This document shows, piece after piece, positions 55,228 to 63,280 of a DNA stretch of 64,000 nt. The stretch is taken from positions 248,001-312,000 of the forward strand of contig CP004348.1 of assembly GCA_000342265.1 (NCBI GenBank). The letters are read 5' to 3'. A program made the translations under genes and the position numbers. Each line of letters begins with the position of its first letter. The first letter of the stretch is position 1. The notes beneath the pieces were generated by a model, which was not told the origin of the DNA, did not search any database, and saw only the letters and a list, made by a program, of their open reading frames with translations. The DNA is from a beta proteobacterium CB. GTDB taxonomy: Bacteria; Pseudomonadota; Gammaproteobacteria; Burkholderiales; Burkholderiaceae.

Positions 55228-56256
55228 CTATGGCACCAAACTCAAGAATAGGTACTCACAGAAAACAATGAGGTGAACAACACCTTGCAGCAAGGTAGTT
55301 CTGCCAATTGCTAGGGTGAGGCCACCGATAAAGAAGGAAAGGTACATCAGCGTCATATTGAGGGAGCTGATTCCAAGGCTGATGGGCAAATCAAAGAGGA
55401 TGGCAAATGCCGCGACGGTAGGAATAGTCAAGCCAATACTCGCTAGTGCTGAGCCTAAGGCTAAGTTTAGACTACTTTGTAAGCGGTTGGCTCTCGCTGC
55501 TCTTAGGGCCGCATAGCCTTCAGGCAGAAGAACAAGCATTGCAATAGCGATACCTACTACTGTTTTAGGAGCGCCAGCTGCTTTAACCCCAGCCTCAATG
55601 GCGGGGTTTAATGCTTCAGCTAGACCAACAACCACTACCAGAGATAGTAGTAATAGAAAAATACTCACAGCAGTTTTGAGGTTGCTAGGCTCATCTGCAT
55701 GAATATCGCTGTCTGTCTTTTTATGTTCTGATTTGGGGAGGTAGTAGTCGCGATGGCTGACTGTCTGGAAGAATATAAAGGCACCATACAGGGCAAAAGA
55801 AGCAATGCCAGCAAAAGCCAATTGGCTTTTTGTAAAGTCTGGGCCTGGAGTGCTCACAGTCACCATCGGCATCACCAGAATAAAAGTTGCCAAAGCAGTA
55901 AGCACTGCTAGCGCAGAGTTTGTTCCTTCATTACGAAAAGACATTTCATGATGTTTAAAGCCACCCATAAAAATGCACAGCCCAATGACGCCATTCAGCA
56001 CAATCATGACAGTAGCAAAGACAGCATCACGTGCAATAAATTGCGAGCCTTCATGACCAGCAAACATCATGGCAATAATGAGTGACACTTCAATAATGGT
56101 GACGCTAATAGCAAGCACCAATGTGCCGTATGGCTCCCCAGTCTTATGAGCAATCACCTCCGCATGATGAACTGCAGATAAGACTGCTCCAATCAAGGTA
56201 ACAGCCATTAAGGCAATGAACCAGGTCTGGCTAAGTAGTGGGGCTAGAGAATGCAT
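55228..56256 (-). CDS. ChaA-like calcium/proton (cation) antiporter
   Basis: 342 residues with about ten membrane helices. It belongs to the CaCA superfamily: the alpha repeat appears as GTLVLAISVTIIEVSLIIA (about 44-62) and again as LNLALGSALASIGLTIPTVA (about 265-284), each with the conserved polar/Glu residues. IAMLVLLPEGYAALRAARANRLQ is ChaA-type. Length is near ChaA (366). It probably exports Ca2+ or Na+ for protons. Monocistronic. Confidence 0.88.
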   Translation of the reverse strand: MHSLAPLLSQTWFIALMAVTLIGAVLSAVHHAEVIAHKTGEPYGTLVLAISVTIIEVSLIIAMMFAGHEGSQFIARDAVFATVMIVLNGVIGLCIFMGGFKHHEMSFRNEGTNSALAVLTALATFILVMPMVTVSTPGPDFTKSQLAFAGIASFALYGAFIFFQTVSHRDYYLPKSEHKKTDSDIHADEPSNLKTAVSIFLLLLSLVVVVGLAEALNPAIEAGVKAAGAPKTVVGIAIAMLVLLPEGYAALRAARANRLQSSLNLALGSALASIGLTIPTVAAFAILFDLPISLGISSLNMTLMYLSFFIGGLTLAIGRTTLLQGVVHLIVFCEYLFLSLVP

Positions 56257-56400
56257 AAATAACAGAGTCTTTTATGGTGAGAAGTGCAATTGCTCGTTAA
56301 TATAGGTAGTTACTAACTTAGCCTATTAAGGCGCTCTATTTTAAAGTGATTTAATTGCATTTATTTGAAGAACTTTGCTACCAACTTGATAAAGATCCAT

Positions 56401-56763
56401 ATGAAAGCCCTTATTCTGTTTGGCCATGGTGCCCGAGATAGTCGCTGGCGTGAGCCATTTGATCGTTTAGCTTCTCTATGGAAGTCTCAAAATCCAGACG
56501 TACGGGTGGAGTTGGCATTTTTGGAGCTAATGCAACCCAGTCTAGAGGAGGCAATTTCTTCGCTAGTATTAGTCGGTGCAACCGAGGTGGTAGTGGTGCC
56601 TGTCTTTTTTGGACAAGGCGGTCATTTACGCAATGACTTTCCAGTATTGCTCTCTAATTGCCAGGAGAAATTCCCGGCAATTAAATTAAGCGCTACGACG
56701 GCCGTTGGTGAAGATGAGGCTGTCTTGCAGGGCATTATCGATTTTGGAGTCAGAGCCCTGTAA
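56401..56763 (+). CDS. cbiX: CbiX-type sirohydrochlorin chelatase
   Basis: 120 residues from the ATG at 56401, a single-domain small CbiX. ALILFGHGARDSRWREPFDRL (about 3-23) with the metal-binding His, and VVVVPVFFGQGGHLRNDFP (about 71-89) with the second His. It inserts Fe (or Co) into sirohydrochlorin; here iron for siroheme is likely because cobA and cysI follow on the opposite strand. The last 78 bp overlap the 3' end of cobA antisense. Confidence 0.88.
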   Translation: MKALILFGHGARDSRWREPFDRLASLWKSQNPDVRVELAFLELMQPSLEEAISSLVLVGATEVVVVPVFFGQGGHLRNDFPVLLSNCQEKFPAIKLSATTAVGEDEAVLQGIIDFGVRAL

Positions 56764-57558
56764 GTCGATAGCTTTATTAGTGCTGTGAGCTGCGGTATGT
56801 ATTGCTCGCTCTTTTTCTCTTAAGGCTTCGCCAACTATAATCAATGCAGGCGATGCACTATCAAACCAATCATTTGCTTTGCCGTTTGCAAGCTCACTCA
56901 AAGTACTAGACCAATGACGCTCATTTTGGGTACTCACTGCTTCCAAAATATGCACCGGTGTTTTGCTAGTGTAGTTTGAGCTATTTTTAATGAGTTGCTG
57001 GGCGATGTTTACCGCTTCTTTACGCCCCATGTAATACACCAAGGTATCCGCTTGCGGATTTTGAATGGGCTGCTGCTCTTCGTAATTAGCGAGATTTTCT
57101 GTTCCCTGCGCCAAAGTAACAAACGCCACACTTCTGCTCACACCGCGCAGTGTGAGCGATTGCTGAATCGCTGCTGCACCTGCTAGAGCCGCAGTAATGC
57201 CAGGTACTACCTCTACTTCAATTTCTGCTTGCTTTAAGGCTTGTATCTCTTCATCAGCCCTGCCGAACATCATTGGATCACCACCCTTGAGGCGAACAAT
57301 CACTGGATATTTTTGTGTAGCATCAACCAATCTTTTATTGATGAAATGTTGTGCTGAAGAAAGCTTGCCACAGCGCTTGCCTACTGGCACTTTAATGGCT
57401 TGTGGGCAGAGCTCGAGCATTGTTGGATCAACTAAAGCATCATGAAAAACAATATCGGCTTTGGCTAGTAATTTAGCTCCACGCACGGTGATGAGATCGG
57501 CTGCACCTGGTCCGGCACCTACTAAATATACTTTGCCGAGTGGATTTGGATTGTTCAT
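56686..57558 (-). CDS. cobA: Uroporphyrinogen-III C-methyltransferase
   Basis: 290 residues. It methylates uroporphyrinogen III at C2 and C7 to precorrin-2, the first step to siroheme. VYLVGAGPGAADLITVRGAKLL (about 9-30), VRLKGGDPMMFGRADEE (about 87-103) and VVPGITAALAGAAA are SUMT signatures. The C terminus extends about 30 residues beyond the core and is the part that overlaps cbiX on the other strand. The gene follows DUF934 and cysI, giving one sulfite-assimilation operon. Confidence 0.95.
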   Translation of the reverse strand: MNNPNPLGKVYLVGAGPGAADLITVRGAKLLAKADIVFHDALVDPTMLELCPQAIKVPVGKRCGKLSSAQHFINKRLVDATQKYPVIVRLKGGDPMMFGRADEEIQALKQAEIEVEVVPGITAALAGAAAIQQSLTLRGVSRSVAFVTLAQGTENLANYEEQQPIQNPQADTLVYYMGRKEAVNIAQQLIKNSSNYTSKTPVHILEAVSTQNERHWSSTLSELANGKANDWFDSASPALIIVGEALREKERAIHTAAHSTNKAIDLQGSDSKIDNALQDSLIFTNGRRSA

Positions 57559-57581
57559 GATGTATCTATTGTGTCTCTGGC

Positions 57582-58133
57582 TTAGATGGCTACTTGAGTG
57601 CTACGCGTATCACGCCAGCTGTTTTGTGTTGTCACGCCGTAGAGATCAAACTGCTTGAGTCCGACATCCAAGCTTTGATCAGGACGTAACTCAAAAGCAT
57701 CAAAACCTACACGTGCACCTTGAAGAAGTTGATCAATTAAGACATCACCAATTGCCCGAACTTCACCTTGCCACTGAAAGCGATCTCTGAGAAGGGCTGC
57801 AGTGCTAAAGCTTCTGCCATCTCTAAAGATCGGGAAATGCGCACCTACTACTGGCCAGATGTTTTTACCTTCTTCAATAATGTCAGCATGGTTGAGGATG
57901 TCATCATCAGCAGCAAACCATACGCCAATTTCTCCTTTGCCCGCTTTATCTAGGACATCCGCGTTCTTGTGATGCGTGATCCACCAATGAAATGGCACGA
58001 GCACTTTATGAAATCCATGTCTTAGGTCTGGAATGCCACCCTCATCACGTTCGCCATCCCAAACTTGCCATTCATTAGCAACTACTATTGGCTTACCATC
58101 TTTGGGGAAGTAAATAATCTGTTTATTCATCAT
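57582..58133 (-). CDS. DUF934 protein associated with sulfite reductase
   Basis: 183 residues of the DUF934 family, almost always coded beside cysI or cysH in beta- and alphaproteobacteria. GIWFAADDDI-like segment VWFAADDDILNHADII and FPIFRDGRSFSTAALLRDRF (about 100-119) are conserved. Its biochemical role is not established; an accessory function to sulfite reductase is supposed. Starts where cysI ends (ATG over the stop). Confidence 0.92.
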   Translation of the reverse strand: MMNKQIIYFPKDGKPIVVANEWQVWDGERDEGGIPDLRHGFHKVLVPFHWWITHHKNADVLDKAGKGEIGVWFAADDDILNHADIIEEGKNIWPVVGAHFPIFRDGRSFSTAALLRDRFQWQGEVRAIGDVLIDQLLQGARVGFDAFELRPDQSLDVGLKQFDLYGVTTQNSWRDTRSTQVAI

Positions 58134-59860
58134 TAAGTTAACGCCTCTTTGGAGTGCTTGCCATTGTTCTTATAGGCTGCTTCTTTAAAGGGTGTTACAC
58201 CAAGGCGGCGGTAGGTTTCAATGAAAGGTTCATCGCCTGTGCGTTGTTCAACGTAGGTATTAATAAGGCTAGTCATCACATCCGGAATCTCATTGGCATA
58301 GAAAGAAGGCCCAATGACTTTGCCAATAGATGCATCATTGCCTTGCTCACCACCTAAGGTGATTTGATACCACTCTTCACCATCTTTATCGACGCCCAGA
58401 ACACCAATATTGCCGACGTGATGGTGGCCGCAGGAATTAATGCACCCTGAGATATTTAAAGTGATATCACCTAAGTCGTGCAGGTAATCCAAATCATCAA
58501 AACGCTCTTGAATGGCTTTGGCAATCGGTAGTGATTTGGCATTAGCTAGTGAGCAGAAGTCACCGCCAGGGCAGGCAATGATGTCTGTGAGTAAGCCAAT
58601 ATTAGGCAACACTAAATTGTAGTTTTTAGCGGCGCGCCACAAATTAAGTAACTCTGCTTGCTCAACATCAGCTAAGACTAAGTTTTGTTCATGGGTGACA
58701 CGTAACTCACCAAAACTATAGTGATCTGCTAAATCTGCAATAGCATTCATTTGCGCGCTAGTAGCGTCGCCAGGGGCAGCAGTGCCATGGGGCTTGAGCG
58801 ACAGAATAACTGAGACATAGCCAGGCACTTGATGTGGCTTGACGTTGCGCTCTAGCCAACGAGTAAATGCAATCTTTTCATTGGCGTCCAGTTTGGATTC
58901 CACATGAGACTGTAATTGTGCATTGCTCAATGCCGGCAAGGTTTTATAGTTTGGCTTAGTGAAGTGCTTGGCGACGCGCTCCCACTCGGCTTGTGTGAAG
59001 TTATCTTTACTCTGCTTGGTGTCGTTATGCAGTTGAGCCCATTCTCCCTCTACTTGGCGTGCGAATTCTTCTGGACCTAAGGCTTTCACCAAAATCTTAA
59101 TGCGTGCTTTATAGAGGTTATCTCTTCTACCAAAGCGGTTATACACACGTAGGAGTGCAGTTAAGTAGCTTGGTAGAACTTGCCAAGGCAAGCCTTGCTT
59201 AATTAATGATCCCAGTATTGGTGTACGACCCATGCCACCTCCCGCATAGATGTCTGCAGTCAATTCTCCATTATTGATCTCTGGGTTTTTCTTTAGCTCA
59301 ACACCGACGTCATGACAAAGCAAAACTGTGCGATCTTCTTTTGCACCATTAATTGCAAACTTGAATTTTCGCGGGAGATGAGCAAACTCGGGATGTAAGG
59401 TTGACCATTGGCGGAGTAGCTCGCAGATGGGTCTTGGGTCGATATATTCATCAGCGGCAACACCAGCAAAGGCATCGCTTGTAATGTTGCGAATACAGTT
59501 GCCTGATGTTTGGATGGCATGCATCTCGACTTTGGCTAACTCGGCCAGGATGTCAGGAGTTTGCTCAAGCTCTACCCAGTTAAATTGAATGTTTTGACGG
59601 GTTGTAAAGTGGCCATAACCACGATCGTATTTATCGGCAATGAAAGCAAGGGTGCGTAATTGCTTGGCGCTCAACAAGCCATAGGGGATGGCAACACGCA
59701 ACATATAAGCGTGGCGCTGATGGTAGAGACCATTCTGCAGGCGGAGAGGGCGGAACTCTTCTTCAGCCAGGGTGCCGTTCAGGCGTCGCTCAACTTGGTC
59801 TCGGAACTGGGTAACCCGTTGATCTACAAGGGTTTGGTCAATGTGGTCATATTTGTACAT
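58133..59860 (-). CDS. cysI: Sulfite (nitrite/sulfite) reductase hemoprotein
   Basis: 575 residues with duplicated ferredoxin-like and siroheme domains. The cluster/siroheme ligands are CPGGDFC (C-X5-C, about 430) and CINSC (C-X3-C, about 471) in NISGCINSCGHHHVGNIG. TTRQNIQFNWVELEQTPDIL is the other family signature. It reduces sulfite to sulfide for cysteine synthesis; the electron donor (CysJ or ferredoxin) is not coded here. Promoter region upstream holds an AT-rich dyad. Confidence 0.93.
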   Translation of the reverse strand: MYKYDHIDQTLVDQRVTQFRDQVERRLNGTLAEEEFRPLRLQNGLYHQRHAYMLRVAIPYGLLSAKQLRTLAFIADKYDRGYGHFTTRQNIQFNWVELEQTPDILAELAKVEMHAIQTSGNCIRNITSDAFAGVAADEYIDPRPICELLRQWSTLHPEFAHLPRKFKFAINGAKEDRTVLLCHDVGVELKKNPEINNGELTADIYAGGGMGRTPILGSLIKQGLPWQVLPSYLTALLRVYNRFGRRDNLYKARIKILVKALGPEEFARQVEGEWAQLHNDTKQSKDNFTQAEWERVAKHFTKPNYKTLPALSNAQLQSHVESKLDANEKIAFTRWLERNVKPHQVPGYVSVILSLKPHGTAAPGDATSAQMNAIADLADHYSFGELRVTHEQNLVLADVEQAELLNLWRAAKNYNLVLPNIGLLTDIIACPGGDFCSLANAKSLPIAKAIQERFDDLDYLHDLGDITLNISGCINSCGHHHVGNIGVLGVDKDGEEWYQITLGGEQGNDASIGKVIGPSFYANEIPDVMTSLINTYVEQRTGDEPFIETYRRLGVTPFKEAAYKNNGKHSKEALT

Positions 59861-59905
59861 AGACCCATATTGTCTAGGGCTAATGTTATTCCTACAAATA
59901 CTTAA

Positions 59906-59928
59906 ATATTGATTCTATATATCAATAT
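59906..59928 (-). promoter_or_regulatory. Inverted repeat in the cysI promoter region
   Basis: Perfect 8-bp inverted repeat ATATTGAT (59906-59913) / ATCAATAT (59921-59928), spacer 7 bp, 46 bp upstream of the cysI ATG. It lies in strongly AT-rich DNA suitable for a CysB-like activator; assignment to CysB is a guess. Confidence 0.35.
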
Positions 59929-59991
59929 ATGTATATAAGGATCAAGTTTGATCGAAATTCTCCAGTGATGACCTTGTTGGGATAAATGGGA

Positions 59992-60033
59992 ATTTCATAT
60001 GAAATATTTGTGTAATAATATTTCATATGAAAT
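59992..60033 (+). promoter_or_regulatory. Twin 14-bp palindromes, probable operator of the Xre-RES operon
   Basis: ATTTCATATGAAAT occurs twice, at 59992-60005 and 60020-60033, each a perfect palindrome, start-to-start distance 28 bp. Between them lies TGTAATAAT, a possible -10. The second copy ends 16 bp before the antitoxin ATG. Two identical operator half-sites fit cooperative autorepression by the Xre antitoxin. Confidence 0.7.
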
Positions 60034-60049
60034 TCATTGATCTTAAATC

Positions 60050-60427
60050 ATGACATCAGCGCATCAAATTAGGCCAATTCCAAGTTCCGCCAGCGTATTG
60101 GGGAAGGCAGTCATTCGAGCTGCAGATAGATTGCAGATTTCTCATGCTTTGTTGTCAAAAGTCCTTGGGCTGAGCCCTCCTACGATTACCCGTTTATATC
60201 AGGGGGCATATCAATTGAAGGAGGGGGGGAAAGAATGGGATTTTTCACTCTTATTTGTACGCTTATATCGATCGCTTGATTCTATCGTGAGCGATGATCA
60301 GATTGCCCATCAATGGCTGCTTAGTGAAAACCTCGGCCTTCATTCAAAGCCCATCACCTTAATACAAACAACGGAGGGATTGGTACGTGTCGTTCAATAC
60401 TTGGACTCCTCACGCGGTATCGTCTGA
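60050..60427 (+). CDS. Xre/MbcA/ParS-type antitoxin of a RES-Xre module
   Basis: 125 residues. An N-terminal Xre-like helix-turn-helix (about 20-62: AVIRAADRLQISHALLSKVL then LSPPTITRLYQG) is followed by the C-terminal toxin-binding domain (DUF2384; about 72-124) with LFVRLYRSLDSIV and W-LLSENLGLHSKPI. It should bind the RES toxin and repress its own promoter at the two 14-bp palindromes. Its 3' end overlaps the toxin gene by 41 bp. Confidence 0.9.
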   Translation: MTSAHQIRPIPSSASVLGKAVIRAADRLQISHALLSKVLGLSPPTITRLYQGAYQLKEGGKEWDFSLLFVRLYRSLDSIVSDDQIAHQWLLSENLGLHSKPITLIQTTEGLVRVVQYLDSSRGIV

Positions 60428-61094
60428 AGCTTTTTCCTGGCGGGAGAGAGTTTGGCGAATTGTTGAGGCACAGCATGTCGCATCAACAATGAAGTTGGTC
60501 GACGGTGTGGATGAGCAGCACACCTTGGAGTTATTGCTTGAGAGTAGCAAGCCCATGATGAGGCCTGGCACATCAAGCCTAGATTATTTACTTGCGACTC
60601 CATTTCGCTACCACCCTAAAAGAGGGGGCTCAAGATTTCGATCTGGAATAGATCCCGGAGTTTTTTATGGGGCAGAATCTATTCGAACTGCTGGCGCGGA
60701 ATTAGGGTATTGGCGCTGGCGTTTTTTGAGGGATTCTGTGGATCTGAATTACCTGGGACCGGTTGCGCATACTGTTTTTGATTGTGAGCCATCTTGCCGA
60801 GCTGTGGATTTAAGACGCTCACCTTTTACTCAGGATGCGGCCCTCTGGACTACATCGGATCGTTATCTCGAGACCCAAGAGATTGCTAGAGTGGCGCGAA
60901 AGACTGACGTTCAAGCAATCATCTATGAGTCTGTGCGAGATAAGAATCCAGCTTGGTGTGTTGCCATACTGAACCCCGTTGTCTTTGGGGGTATCAAGCC
61001 AAAAATAGATGAGCGGGCCTGGTTCTTATCGGTAACCCAGAATTCAGTTCAACTGAGAAGTCAGCAAGAGTCTTATAGCTACAAATTTAACTAA
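60387..61094 (+). CDS. RES-domain toxin (NAD+-degrading)
   Basis: 235 residues, with GTG start at 60387 and CGGAGGG at proper spacing. RES domain (about 65-215): FRYHPKRGGSRFRSG and FYGAESIRTAGAELGYW carry the conserved Arg, Tyr and Glu; a late IIYESVRD holds the Ser. RES toxins deplete NAD+ by glycohydrolase or phosphorolysis. The overlap with the antitoxin gene inside the coding region gives coupled translation. Confidence 0.9.
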   Translation: MSFNTWTPHAVSSEAFSWRERVWRIVEAQHVASTMKLVDGVDEQHTLELLLESSKPMMRPGTSSLDYLLATPFRYHPKRGGSRFRSGIDPGVFYGAESIRTAGAELGYWRWRFLRDSVDLNYLGPVAHTVFDCEPSCRAVDLRRSPFTQDAALWTTSDRYLETQEIARVARKTDVQAIIYESVRDKNPAWCVAILNPVVFGGIKPKIDERAWFLSVTQNSVQLRSQQESYSYKFN

Positions 61095-61179
61095 AGTAAT
61101 TAATAGTCTAATTTTTTAGGTTTATCAAATTTACCTTCTTGACTAAATCAAGCCATGTATTAAAGATGGTTTTTTGCTT

Positions 61180-61212
61180 CGTTAAAATTTCAATTCGAAA
61201 ATTTTTTTAACG
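61180..61212. repeat. Imperfect inverted repeat after the RES toxin gene
   Basis: CGTTAAAATTTC (61180-61191) faces GAAAATTTTTTTAACG (61197-61212); the outer CGTTAAAA/TTTTAACG and inner TTTC/GAAA pairs match with a 4-nt bulge. Very AT-rich and without a GC stem, so it is a weak terminator at best and might be a regulatory site. Confidence 0.35.
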
Positions 61213-61311
61213 CATAAGGGCTGCATCCCGCCTCTTCATGAATTACAGCATTCATTTTTACTTGCTCGCTTCGCTTAAGTCCTGACCACTAATTCTAATA
61301 AGGAGATTGAC

Positions 61312-61320
61312 ATGACGTAA
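61312..61320 (+). other. Two-codon minigene (ATG ACG TAA) with perfect ribosome site
   Basis: AAGGAG (61300-61305) stands six bases before an ATG whose frame is ATG-ACG-TAA. Eleven bases after the stop a second AAGGAG serves the following gene at 61340. It could be a translated uORF that keeps ribosomes near the next start, or the decayed start of a lost gene. Confidence 0.4.
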
Positions 61321-61339
61321 CTATCAAAAGGAGTTTGTT

Positions 61340-61657
61340 ATGTCACGTACATTTAGGAGAAAGAATCAGCAGCATGACTATGAGTGGGTCTTAATCGACT
61401 GGAAATCTCGTATTCCAGGAGTCCGATCTCCGCGTCATGATCCACGATCTATGTTGGGTCGAAAGGCGATTGCACACTATCACTCTGACAGTCAGATGAC
61501 GATGAGAAGTACTGCGCCGCGCTGGTATCGCAAGGTATATGACCATCGACTACGTACCCGGAATAACCGACAAATGAGCAAGTGGGTTAGAGATCCAGAA
61601 TTTGATCCAGTCTTTGAGGCATCGCATCGGCATGATGCTAATTACAGTTGGTGGTAA
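61340..61657 (+). CDS. Basic hypothetical protein of 105 residues
   Basis: Strong ribosome site AAAAGGAG before the ATG. The product is very rich in Arg, His, Trp and Tyr (start MSRTFRRKNQQHDYEW, end HDANYSWW), suggesting nucleic-acid binding. No membrane or signal segments. It has the style of small conserved proteins found in phages and plasmids, but I recognise no family with a known function. Lies between the RES module and an orphan Xre regulator. Confidence 0.7.
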   Translation: MSRTFRRKNQQHDYEWVLIDWKSRIPGVRSPRHDPRSMLGRKAIAHYHSDSQMTMRSTAPRWYRKVYDHRLRTRNNRQMSKWVRDPEFDPVFEASHRHDANYSWW

Positions 61658-61725
61658 ATAAAAGTGGCTGGGAGCTTTTTAAGTCCCCAGCTCAAACTTA
61701 AATCTTGATTATCGAGGGGGCTTAT

Positions 61726-62181
61726 ATGGATCGGTTAGTCCTAGGTCAAAAAATTCGCGCACAAAGAAAGGCTTTGGGTGTCCGGATTGACTCTGCTGCA
61801 AGAGCATCGGGGATATCTCGAACCACTTTAATGCGTATTGAAAGAGGCGCCAATTCAGTTAGTATAAATTCCTATATCAAGCTTTGTAAAGCATTGGGCC
61901 TGAATTTAGATATCTTGAACCCAGTGGGTTTGCCGATGCCTAGCATTGAAGATGATGGGGATGAATTGAACATCTCTGCAGCGCATATTAGGATCCGTGA
62001 CTATCCGCAGTTAAAAAGTTTGTCTTGGCAACTCAATCACGACGTACTCTTAACTGATGAAGAAGCAATAGGTATTTATGAACGCAACAAGCGCTTTCTG
62101 GAGATCTATGAGATTCAAGAGCATGAGAGGTTATTAATGCAGCGACTCATTGATGAGTATGGAATGGAGCAATTGCTCTGA
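61726..62181 (+). CDS. Xre-family regulator (orphan, antitoxin-like)
   Basis: 151 residues from ATG 61726 with GAGGGGG upstream. Xre helix-turn-helix at about 4-62 (KIRAQRKALGVRIDSAARAS, SRTTLMRIERG). The C-terminal half (SLSWQLNHDVLLTDEEA then IGIYERNKRFLEIY and EHERLLMQRLI) resembles the regulators normally coded next to AbiEii/JHP933-type nucleotidyltransferases, but none follows here; the next gene is a convergent Doc toxin 8 bp away. It may be a leftover antitoxin or a stand-alone repressor. Confidence 0.78.
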   Translation: MDRLVLGQKIRAQRKALGVRIDSAARASGISRTTLMRIERGANSVSINSYIKLCKALGLNLDILNPVGLPMPSIEDDGDELNISAAHIRIRDYPQLKSLSWQLNHDVLLTDEEAIGIYERNKRFLEIYEIQEHERLLMQRLIDEYGMEQLL

Positions 62182-62189
62182 TAATTCGT

Positions 62190-62555
62190 CTATTTGCAGA
62201 TAGTTCGGAGCCATGCATCAATATGGTCGAACTTTAGTTCCTGCGCTTTGAACATGTGCATTATCTGACGGTAGGCCTCTATCGAATCTGTATTGAGTTT
62301 TTTATTGTTTATGCGCAAAAAAGTATCCATTGCAGCAAAGGCAATTCTTTTATTGCCATCAATGAAGGGGTGGTTAATGATGAGACTCTCAAACAATGCT
62401 GCTGCTTGAGAAATGACATCTGGGTAATAGCCTGATTGAGGACGCATAAGCGCTGCCTCAAGACTCGCTTTGTCTCTTAATCCTGGTGATCCACCAAATC
62501 TATTAATCAAGACACCGTGCATCAGCAGGATGTCTTGCATGGTAATAAAAAGCAT
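62190..62555 (-). CDS. doc: Doc-family (Fic fold) toxin
   Basis: 121 residues. Motif HPFIDGNKRIAFAAMDTFL (about 61-79) is the Doc/Fic active site HxFx(D/A)GNKR. RFGGSPGLRDKASLEAALMRPQ is the conserved N-terminal Doc region. Doc phosphorylates EF-Tu. The ATG overlaps the upstream antitoxin stop by one base. The toxin gene lies second in a two-gene operon. Confidence 0.9.
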   Translation of the reverse strand: MLFITMQDILLMHGVLINRFGGSPGLRDKASLEAALMRPQSGYYPDVISQAAALFESLIINHPFIDGNKRIAFAAMDTFLRINNKKLNTDSIEAYRQIMHMFKAQELKFDHIDAWLRTICK

Positions 62556-62785
62556 TACTTGGCAAGCTCTTTATATAGATCCTCAAACTCATGCAGGCTT
62601 TGTGCAAAGCTTGCGATTACCTGGCGCTCGGGGGTTAGTGCCCCCTTTTTGTTAAGAAAATCACGAAATGCTTCATCCAAAACCGCATGAAACTTTTTCC
62701 CCTCTACCTCGGCAATTTGGCGCAAGGTATTTAGTATCTCGGGATTAGCTTGAGATGAAAATTTGCTTAAAAGAATGCTGCCCAT
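62555..62785 (-). CDS. Antitoxin partner of the Doc toxin
   Basis: 76 residues. IAEVEGKKFHAVLDEAFRDF (about 23-42) could be a ribbon-helix-helix or helical DNA-binding part; the C-terminal tail LHEFEDLYKELAK is helical and acidic, suited to wrap the Fic site. It does not look like classic Phd. Identified by gene order and size. Upstream is a 30-bp near-palindrome. Confidence 0.7.
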   Translation of the reverse strand: MGSILLSKFSSQANPEILNTLRQIAEVEGKKFHAVLDEAFRDFLNKKGALTPERQVIASFAQSLHEFEDLYKELAK

Positions 62786-62812
62786 AAATTGATTCCAGTA
62801 GTTTTCATTATT

Positions 62813-62842
62813 TTTCTTGAAATTTCATGAAAAATCAAGAAA
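62813..62842 (-). promoter_or_regulatory. 30-bp near-perfect palindrome upstream of the Doc operon
   Basis: TTTCTTGA (62813-62820) and TCAAGAAA (62835-62842) are perfect inverted arms placed symmetrically about the central palindrome TTTCATGAAA (62823-62832); 26 of 30 positions are symmetric. It starts 28 bp before the antitoxin ATG. A strong operator candidate for antitoxin binding. Confidence 0.65.
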
Positions 62843-62869
62843 TTATTGAAAATGGCTCAAATTGGGGGT

Positions 62870-63241
62870 TTAAAGCTGAAACTCTCTGTAATGCCTATAT
62901 AGATTGGCAATCGATGCAAAGCCCAAAACAACAATCAGCACGGCAAAAAGATAGTCAATCGTCAGGTAGGTAAACACGCCTGCTTGAATGGCAATAGCTG
63001 CAGCAATAAAGGCAGCTATTGCGCCTAGCACTACTAACTTGAAGTTGGGGATAAATGCACCCAGAGTAATGGCAACAAATAGCAAAATTAGTTCAGAAAC
63101 CAATTGATCCGCCATTAAGAAGATGCCGTTGGTGAACTCTGGGTTAGTCAGCTTGCCAACGATGGCAAGTACAAGAATGCTGCCCAGTACTGCAAAGTTG
63201 AGTTTTGCCTTCTTGAGAATGGTGAGAAGTTGATCATTCAT
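62870..63241 (-). CDS. Small predicted membrane protein
   Basis: 123 residues with four predicted helices (about 14-30, 45-62, 66-88, 91-112). There are no catalytic motifs. It ends just before the Doc operator and follows another small membrane gene on the same strand 39 bp upstream. Family not recognised. Confidence 0.6.
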   Translation of the reverse strand: MNDQLLTILKKAKLNFAVLGSILVLAIVGKLTNPEFTNGIFLMADQLVSELILLFVAITLGAFIPNFKLVVLGAIAAFIAAAIAIQAGVFTYLTIDYLFAVLIVVLGFASIANLYRHYREFQL

Positions 63242-63280
63242 GAGGGCGCATTATTCCTGGTTTCTTGCTTGTCTTGGTGC

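Noticed and set aside
59906..59928. FNR-like site TTGAT...ATCAA upstream of cysI
   Set aside because: The half-sites are 7 bp apart, not the 4 bp needed for FNR; kept only as a generic inverted repeat.
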